Source: Cupriavidus pauculus
Lineage (GTDB): Bacteria; Pseudomonadota; Gammaproteobacteria; Burkholderiales; Burkholderiaceae
Length of the DNA stretch: 64,000 nt
NCBI RefSeq assembly: GCF_008693385.1
Contig: NZ_CP044067.1
Location: forward strand, 310,001-374,000
Reading direction: 5' to 3'
The notes under the pieces were generated by a model that was not told the DNA's origin, made no database searches, and worked only from the letters and a program-made list of their open reading frames with translations. The translations under genes and the position numbers were made by a program. This document shows, piece after piece, positions 59,058 through 64,000 of this stretch. Position 1 is the first letter of the stretch. Every line of letters starts with the position of its first letter.

Positions 59058-59885
59058 ATGCCGATCGTTACATCCTTGCCGAACCATTTCCGTATTGCCG
59101 ACCGTTCAGCCGCCCGCGTTGCCGCCACGGCGGTCGCCTCACTTGCCCTGCTGCTGCCCGGCCTCGGACACGCGAGCGACCTCGTTGCCGTGACGTCCGG
59201 CGGAACCGCCGAGGCGGCCAAGCAGCTGACGAGTCTCTATAACAAAGAACACCCTTCCGCCCCCGTCACTCTCACTTTCGGGCCGTCCATGGGCAAGACA
59301 GAGAATGCGATCCCGGCCCGTCTGGCCCGTCAGGAACCGATCGACGTGGTCATCATGGTCGGTGGCGCGCTAGATCAGCTTATGGCTAGCGGCAAGCTGG
59401 AACCCGGCAGCAAGGTCGTTCTCGCCAATTCGAAGATCGCCTGTGCCGTGCCCGCCGGCAGACCCCATCCGGACTTGCGCACCACGGCAGCGGTGCGTCA
59501 GGCCTTTCTCGATGCGCCCTCCATTGCATGGTCCGATAGCGCGAGCGGCGAGTACATCCAGGGCGAGCTACTGGCTCGCCTCGGCATCGAGGCGGAGGTG
59601 AAAAAGAAAGGCAAGCAGATCCCGGCAACGCCCGTCGGCGAGGTGCTGGCGAAAGGCGAGGCGGCATTCGGATGCCAGCAGCACAGTGAGCTGCAGCCCG
59701 TGCACGGTATCGACATCGTGGCCGAACTGCCGGACGAATTGCAGCGCGTCACGCCGTACGCGGCCGCCATCGTGAAAGGCAGCGCCCATCGCGCGGCCGC
59801 CAAGGCGTACATCCAGTATCTGGCGGCGCCGGCGAGCGGCAAGGTTATCAAGGCAACCGGATTGACGCCGCTCAGCGAAAAATAA
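59058..59885 (+). CDS. ModA-like periplasmic substrate-binding protein
   Basis: The product has 275 residues. After a signal peptide (ATAVASLALLLPGLGHA) come AVTSGGTAEAAKQLTSLYNKEHPSAPVTLTFGPSMGKTENAIPARLARQEPIDVVIMVGGALDQLMASGKL, VLANSKIACAVPAGR and GEAAFGCQQHSELQP. This resembles molybdate-type extracellular solute-binding proteins (SBP_bac_11). No ABC permease or ATPase gene is next to it. The divergent LysR gene suggests local control. The ligand could be an oxyanion or a small organic acid. Confidence 0.82.
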   Translation: MPIVTSLPNHFRIADRSAARVAATAVASLALLLPGLGHASDLVAVTSGGTAEAAKQLTSLYNKEHPSAPVTLTFGPSMGKTENAIPARLARQEPIDVVIMVGGALDQLMASGKLEPGSKVVLANSKIACAVPAGRPHPDLRTTAAVRQAFLDAPSIAWSDSASGEYIQGELLARLGIEAEVKKKGKQIPATPVGEVLAKGEAAFGCQQHSELQPVHGIDIVAELPDELQRVTPYAAAIVKGSAHRAAAKAYIQYLAAPASGKVIKATGLTPLSEK

Positions 59886-59957
59886 AGCGGACGTTGGCGA
59901 CGCGGTCGGGTATGGCCGCTATCGACGTCGACCGGCGGTCGCGCGCCGCCAGCCTCG

Positions 59958-60004
59958 AATAGCCCGGGTCCCTGCATAGCGAGTCCGGGCCTATTTTCTT
60001 TTCG
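59958..60004. terminator. Rho-independent terminator after the substrate-binding protein
   Basis: Stem AATAGCCCGG (59958-59967) pairs with CCGGGCCTATT (59985-59995) with a one-base bulge, loop about 17 nt, followed by the T-rich tail TTTTCTTTT. It lies about 70 bp after the stop codon at 59885. Confidence 0.65.
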
Positions 60005-60059
60005 ATTTCTGCCTGGTTATGACACGATCCTGCTGTCGGCAGGTCTCGTGCCGTTGGTA

Positions 60060-60362
60060 TCAGCCCGGCAGCTTCGCTGCAAGCACGTCGGCCTTCTCGA
60101 TCGACGGTGGCTCGGCGAATAATTCGTCCGCTTTCTCCATCAGCGCGGCTGCGACCTTGCCGGAAAGGTGCGCTTGCCGTCCGGCCTCGTCCGGAAATGC
60201 GTCGAAGATGCCGAACGTCGACGGCCCCAGACGGATGCCGAACCAGGCCGTAGTCGCCGGTTCTGCCTCCACAAGGGGAAGACCACTCAACAGAAAGCTC
60301 TCAACGTCCTTCTCCTTTCCTGGCTTCGCTTCCAGACGAACGAACAACGCGACATTGACCAT
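60060..60362 (-). CDS. Antibiotic biosynthesis monooxygenase-fold (YgiN-like) protein
   Basis: The product has 100 residues. MVNVALFVRLEAKPGKEKDVESFLLSGLPLVEAEPATTAWFGIRLGPSTFGIFDAFPDEAGRQAHLSGKVAAALMEKADELF is the dimeric ferredoxin-like ABM fold. Family members oxidise quinols or small aromatics, or only bind such compounds. It is a lone gene between the substrate-binding protein and chrA, divergent from nothing obvious. No catalytic residue is known that could settle its activity. Confidence 0.87.
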   Translation of the reverse strand: MVNVALFVRLEAKPGKEKDVESFLLSGLPLVEAEPATTAWFGIRLGPSTFGIFDAFPDEAGRQAHLSGKVAAALMEKADELFAEPPSIEKADVLAAKLPG

Positions 60363-60478
60363 GACATATCTCCTGTTCTGAAACAGACGCCGCGCACCAA
60401 GACTCGTGGCGAAGCCACTTGCCTGGCGCGGCTGGATTCAGTCTAGTCAATGGGACGGGGCGACTCGGCCCTGGCTGA

Positions 60479-61672
60479 TCATCGATGCAGAAGCGGATAG
60501 GCGATCAGGCCGACCAACGCTGCCCCTGCGACGATCATCGGCTCGCTCAGCTTTTTGAACTTCAGCAGCAAGGCAACGGTGACGAGCGCCAGCAGCACTG
60601 TCGGCAAGTCGACGATCGAACGCTTCGCCAGCACGATCACCGCGCCGGTAATCGCACCGATGGCGGCCGCGGTAACACCATCCACGAATGCGAGGATCGC
60701 GGGTAACTTGCCATACTTCTTGAAATACGGCGCCGGCAGGACGGTGAACAGGTAGCACGGCAGGAACGTCGCAGCCGCGGCGACACAGGCACCAGGCAGT
60801 CCCGCCACGAGATAACCGATGAAACCCACGGTGATGACCACCGGACCGGGCGTGATCATGGCCACGGCGACTGCATCGACAAACTGTTTGTCGTTCAGCC
60901 AGTGGTGCTCCGTCACGACACCGCCGTACAGGAACGGCACGATGGCGAGTCCCGATCCGAAGACGAACGCGCCCGCCTTGGCAAAGAACACACCGAGCTG
61001 CGACAGAAGCGGCCAGTCGATCGTGCTCATCATGCCGCTTGCCGCGGGCAGCGGCGTTGCAGCCAACGCATTCAGTTTGCCCTGGTGCAGCCATTTCGGC
61101 GGTGCGCGCCGCAACCAGACAAGCACGCCGGCCGCGATGAACAACCATGCCACTTCCGACTCGGTGATGACCGTGACGGCCACAAGCACCAGATAGATGA
61201 ACCACAGCAGTTTGTCTTTGCCGACGCTCTTTCTGGTCAGCTTGTACGCGCTGATCGCAATGATGCCGATCACCGCCGCACCCACGCCGTAGAACACCGA
61301 CTGCATCCACGTCAGGCCGCCAAAACGCACGTAGGCCCAGCCGAGTGCAATGACCATCAAAAACGAAGGCAGCACGAAGGCGATGCCGACGAGGGTCGCG
61401 CCCACGATGCGGTAATGGACGTATCCCAGGTAGATCGCAAGCTGCGCGGCCAGCGGCCCCGGCGCGAGTTGCGCGAGCGCCAGGCCCTCCTTGTAATCCG
61501 CATCGGTGATCCACTGCCGCGCGTCGACGAGATCGCGGTGCATATAGCCGGCGAGCGCGACCGGGCCGCCGAAGCCGAACGTGCCGAGCCTCAGGAAATA
61601 CAAGACCAGCTGGCGCAGCGAATATGTGGGGTCACCGGCCGCGGCGGTGGTGGGTAGCTGGGACGAGGTCAT
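60479..61672 (-). CDS. chrA: Chromate transporter ChrA
   Basis: The product has 397 residues. Two CHR domains are visible, each with its conserved start: LGTFGFGGPVALAGYM (residue ~30) and FAKAGAFVFGSGLAIVPFLYGG (~230), plus APGPLAAQLAIYLGY and TPGPVVITVGFIGYL. About ten to twelve membrane segments. ChrA exports chromate from the cytoplasm. It begins 2 bp after the ChrB gene end, so the two form a chrBA operon. The proton/chromate antiport role comes from the family. Confidence 0.93.
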   Translation of the reverse strand: MTSSQLPTTAAAGDPTYSLRQLVLYFLRLGTFGFGGPVALAGYMHRDLVDARQWITDADYKEGLALAQLAPGPLAAQLAIYLGYVHYRIVGATLVGIAFVLPSFLMVIALGWAYVRFGGLTWMQSVFYGVGAAVIGIIAISAYKLTRKSVGKDKLLWFIYLVLVAVTVITESEVAWLFIAAGVLVWLRRAPPKWLHQGKLNALAATPLPAASGMMSTIDWPLLSQLGVFFAKAGAFVFGSGLAIVPFLYGGVVTEHHWLNDKQFVDAVAVAMITPGPVVITVGFIGYLVAGLPGACVAAAATFLPCYLFTVLPAPYFKKYGKLPAILAFVDGVTAAAIGAITGAVIVLAKRSIVDLPTVLLALVTVALLLKFKKLSEPMIVAGAALVGLIAYPLLHR

Positions 61673-61674
61673 GC

Positions 61675-62649
61675 TTAACGCCTGCGCGCAGTGGAGAAAT
61701 GGGTGTACAGCGAGTCGAGGACGTGACTGACGTCATCGAGCAGTGCGTCGTCGCTGGGCAAGCGCTCGCGAGCGCCCGCCAGTACCGCCTCGAAACCGCT
61801 CGCTTCCGCAACCGGTGTGCCGCCGACATCCAGTACATGGATCATCTGGCCGAGACGGGCGAGTCCTTTGTCCTCGTCGAGTCCGAAGCTGGCGAGCAGC
61901 ACCTCGAACGACACGCGGTCACCGATGTGAGAGAACGTCGCGCCATCGAAGTCAAACCCCAGCGCGGCGTCCGGGCACTGTCGGATGTCGTCGAGCCAGA
62001 GAAACGTGGCGTGAGGATCGATGAACCGCCGGATCAACCAGGCGCAGGCGACGCGGTCCACCCATAGATTCCGGCGGGTCGCCCACTGGCGTCCCTGATA
62101 TTGCGCAGGATCGCGCCTTGGGATGTTGCCGGCCACGCCCCGCGGCTCGCCGGGCGAAAGCATGACGTCGATCGCCGCATTGAAGTCGCGCCACTGGGCT
62201 TCGGCACGCGCGGATGCCTCGTCGGGAAAGAAGTCGATCCTGCGAATCGCGTCGAATCCCCGGCCATGTCTGCGTGCCAGTCGCAGCAGCCCTGCTTCGT
62301 CCATCTCCGACAACGTCGAGCGCGCGGCGGAAAGCTCGGTGATCCAGGCCGCGTACTCGCTGGCGCGGGCGAACAGGGCGCGATACTCCGCATCCTGCTG
62401 TGCGCCGGTGGCCTGAACCGACAGCACCCAGACCTTGCCGTCTTCGCTGGCCGCGTCGGTGGCCAACGCCTGCAGCGACGCGCCGAGGCCCGGCAGATTG
62501 GGGAGAAGGTAGGCGCCATCCCGCAGCGCCGCCGCGCCAAGCGCCTTGATCCCGCGCCATAAGCGCATCCGGGCGGTGGACGCGGAGGTCGGCAGGCTGA
62601 CGACGAGCAGAAGCCAGGCAGTTTCGGGGAGCGCGGAGGTCGCATTCAT
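61675..62649 (-). CDS. chrB: ChrB chromate-resistance regulator
   Basis: The product has 324 residues. MNATSALPETAWLLLVVSLPTSASTARMRLWRGIKALGAAALRDGAYLLPN is the typical ChrB opening, followed by SAARSTLSEMDEAGLLRLARRHGRGFDAIRRIDFFP and the C-terminal GRQWATRRNLWVDRVACAWLIRRFIDPHATFLWLDD with conserved Trp/Arg. ChrB is a chromate-responsive repressor of chrBA, and its C-terminal domain is ChrC/ChrB-related. A perfect 16-bp palindrome (62688-62703) lies 39 bp upstream and is a likely operator. The promoter overlaps the truncated FUSC gene. Confidence 0.92.
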   Translation of the reverse strand: MNATSALPETAWLLLVVSLPTSASTARMRLWRGIKALGAAALRDGAYLLPNLPGLGASLQALATDAASEDGKVWVLSVQATGAQQDAEYRALFARASEYAAWITELSAARSTLSEMDEAGLLRLARRHGRGFDAIRRIDFFPDEASARAEAQWRDFNAAIDVMLSPGEPRGVAGNIPRRDPAQYQGRQWATRRNLWVDRVACAWLIRRFIDPHATFLWLDDIRQCPDAALGFDFDGATFSHIGDRVSFEVLLASFGLDEDKGLARLGQMIHVLDVGGTPVAEASGFEAVLAGARERLPSDDALLDDVSHVLDSLYTHFSTARRR

Positions 62650-62658
62650 GCAGCCAGA

Positions 62659-63576
62659 TTAGCGGGCTGTTTCGACTATTTCAATCTTGTAGAGATCTCT
62701 ACACTGCGCCCGAGAGGGTTCGCGTCGTCGAGAATCACTTCCAGATGAAATAGCAGGCTCGCTTAGCAGGCAACCGAGCAGCCGATTCAGGATCCGGATG
62801 ACGATGTTGTACAGCGAATGGCCAACGGTCGTGCGGGGAACGGCCAGTACCGCGATGGTGGTGATCATGGCTTGCGCCATGCCGATCAGCGGATGGCGAT
62901 AGAGAATCCATGACAGCGCCGCGAGCGACATTGCGCAGACCAGCGAAAGCCGGGTGCCAGAGACGGCCTGGGCCGGGTTGTCCGACGAGGGGGCTGGCGG
63001 CGCGGCCTGCGCCGGTGCATGGTCGCCCCCGCGCAGCCGCGCCACGCCGCTGGCGAGCGCCGTGACAAGCAGATACGCCCCCGTGCCGATCAGCGCATTG
63101 ATCCACAGGGCCACGGCAAGCGGCCTCGCGTCCGCCGCGCCATGGATCAACAGCAACGACACCATATAGACGAACAGTGCCGCGGACAGGATCCACAGGA
63201 AACTCGCGGCGCGCCGCGCGGCAATGGAGAGGCATGCGGTCGCGAACAGTGTGCTGAGCGCGACGAATGCGGCGGGGCCATCCAATGCCAGCGGTGCCAG
63301 CCAGACGCCCATGACGGTGCCGGCGAACGTGCCGGCAATCTGCTGCACGCCGAGCCCGAGCGCGGGGCGCAGCGCGCTACCGGTCAATGCGAACGCGCAA
63401 ATGGCGGCCCACCAGGCTTCCGGCTGACGGCACGCCAGGGATATGGCCGCGGCGAGCGTCACCGCGATGACCGCCTGTAGACAGCGCGCGCTGCGTGCCA
63501 CGAGCGCGGAGACGTCCAGCTCGGCGCGGAACGCCACCTGGGTGTTGCGCAACGCGAGCCGTAGCACCTCCCACAT
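62659..63576 (-). CDS. FUSC-type inner-membrane permease, 3' end truncated
   Basis: The product has 305 residues. A run of hydrophobic segments (QAVIAVTLAAAISLACRQPEAWWAAICAFALTGSALRPALGLGVQQIAGTFAGTVMGVWLAPLAL, WINALIGTGAYLLVTALASG) is typical of FUSC/aromatic-acid exporter proteins, which are normally at least 350 and often about 700 residues. After IVIRILNRLLGCLL the frame turns into SEPAISSGSDSRRREPSRAQ, with no family similarity, and ends inside the chrB promoter. So the gene has lost its C-terminal half, probably when the chr operon was inserted. The stretch is called a CDS because the frame is open; the protein is likely non-functional. Confidence 0.65.
   Translation of the reverse strand: MWEVLRLALRNTQVAFRAELDVSALVARSARCLQAVIAVTLAAAISLACRQPEAWWAAICAFALTGSALRPALGLGVQQIAGTFAGTVMGVWLAPLALDGPAAFVALSTLFATACLSIAARRAASFLWILSAALFVYMVSLLLIHGAADARPLAVALWINALIGTGAYLLVTALASGVARLRGGDHAPAQAAPPAPSSDNPAQAVSGTRLSLVCAMSLAALSWILYRHPLIGMAQAMITTIAVLAVPRTTVGHSLYNIVIRILNRLLGCLLSEPAISSGSDSRRREPSRAQCRDLYKIEIVETAR
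62688..62703. promoter_or_regulatory. 16-bp palindrome TGTAGAGATCTCTACA, candidate ChrB operator
   Basis: A perfect palindrome 39 bp upstream of the chrB start codon. ChrB repressors act at palindromic sites in chr promoters, and this is the only perfect one nearby. The site lies inside the open frame of the truncated FUSC gene. Confidence 0.55.
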
Positions 63577-63641
63577 GGCTGGCCTCCCCCCGAACCCGGA
63601 CCGTCATTGTCGCGTAGTGTAGTCGCGGGGCCGCTTCGGCA

Positions 63642-64000
63642 TCAGCCGTTGAGTGTGCGACCGCCGTCAACGATCATTTCGGAGCCGACGGTCCACCGGG
63701 ATTCGTCGGACGCCAGATACAGCACCGCCTTGGCAACCTCCTCCGGCCTGCCAAAACGACCCATTGGAATCGTCGCGACGATGTCCCTGGCAACCTGCTC
63801 GCGATAGGCATCGGGGATGCCGAGCTTGTCGTACAGCGGCGTCTCGACCGGACCCGGGCTGACCGCGTTGACGCGGATACCGCGGTCGAGCAGTTCGCTC
63901 GAGAGCGTCTTCGCCATGTTCAGCAATGCCGCTTTGGTGGCGGCATAAACCGATGAACGGGCGGCGCCGACATGCGCGTTGATGGACGTATTGAGGACCA
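63642..64000 (-). CDS. Short-chain dehydrogenase/reductase, 5' end outside window
   Basis: The frame is open to the right edge, giving at least 119 C-terminal residues. NTSINAHVGAARSSVYAATKAALLNMAKTLSSELLDRGIRVNAVSPGPVETPLYDKLG contains the SDR catalytic Ser/Tyr/Lys (YAATK), and MGRFGRPEEVAKAVLYLASDESRWTVGSEMIVDGGRTLNG is the usual C-terminus. An internal ATG at 63926 is not the true start, because the conserved YxxxK is upstream of it. The N-terminal cofactor loop lies outside the window, so the substrate and cofactor are unknown. Confidence 0.88.
   Translation of the reverse strand, partial: VLNTSINAHVGAARSSVYAATKAALLNMAKTLSSELLDRGIRVNAVSPGPVETPLYDKLGIPDAYREQVARDIVATIPMGRFGRPEEVAKAVLYLASDESRWTVGSEMIVDGGRTLNG

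Noticed and set aside
1..64000. CRISPR array or tRNA/rRNA gene
   Set aside because: No regularly spaced identical repeats and no cloverleaf or rRNA-like conserved segments were recognised by eye. A covariance-model scan would be decisive for tRNAs.

Overview
The window is a high-GC beta-proteobacterial chromosome segment, most likely Cupriavidus or a close Burkholderiales relative. This is inferred from seven Bug-type tripartite tricarboxylate transporter receptors, a PHA synthase/reductase/phasin set, an FNR-type regulator, a chromate operon and codon usage. No rRNA, tRNA or CRISPR array was seen. The segment reads as catabolic islands, a patch of acquired cargo, and a stress/PHA/redox region.

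Left part. Positions 1-704 hold the start of an AAA+ ATPase that runs off the edge. A leftward tartrate operon follows (804-5211): Bug receptor, D(-)-tartrate dehydratase, class I fumarase/L-tartrate dehydratase alpha and beta, and a GntR repressor, with an ATTGGT-N4-ACCAAT palindrome in the promoter. A Dyp-type peroxidase (5453-6388) is transcribed divergently. From 6.4 to 14.8 kb lies an accessory patch: a decayed IS1202-like transposase and small, mostly unknown cargo genes, including a HExxH metalloprotease-like protein, an AbiV-family protein, a DUF2513 protein, an RxxxxH HEPN-like candidate, a CPBP membrane protein and a Ser/Gly repeat protein. A short dispersed repeat recurs in the gaps.

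Catabolic part (14.8-31.6 kb). There are three linked clusters, each next to an IclR regulator. Six Bug receptors accompany a RraA-type aldolase homologue, a D-2-hydroxyacid dehydrogenase, an SMP-30 lactonase, two LigI-like amidohydrolases, a LigJ-like 4-oxalomesaconate hydratase, a beta-propeller lactonase and an FMN alpha-hydroxyacid dehydrogenase. The set suggests uptake and breakdown of lactones and tri- or dicarboxylates through 4-oxalomesaconate-like intermediates to pyruvate and oxaloacetate; the substrates are not known. Palindromes of one architecture (7-3-7, starting GTT) sit in the promoters of all three clusters.

Right part. At 31.6-35 kb are singletons: a short ParE-like toxin, an unknown protein, GNAT, HAD phosphatase and GST. 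At 35-49.2 kb is a PHA/redox-stress block: phasin, Mg2+ P-type ATPase, beta-CASP nuclease, universal stress protein, two zinc alcohol dehydrogenases, PhaC, PhaB, a Pat-type protein acetyltransferase and FNR. It continues at 53.7-57.0 kb with two stress proteins and a two-component system. FNR-like boxes recur upstream of these genes, so a low-oxygen regulon is likely. Between them is an iron-siderophore locus (TonB receptor, AraC regulator and a frameshifted small gene). The end holds a glycosyltransferase, a LysR/solute-binding protein pair, a monooxygenase-fold protein, chrBA inserted against a truncated FUSC-type permease gene, and a partial SDR that leaves the window.
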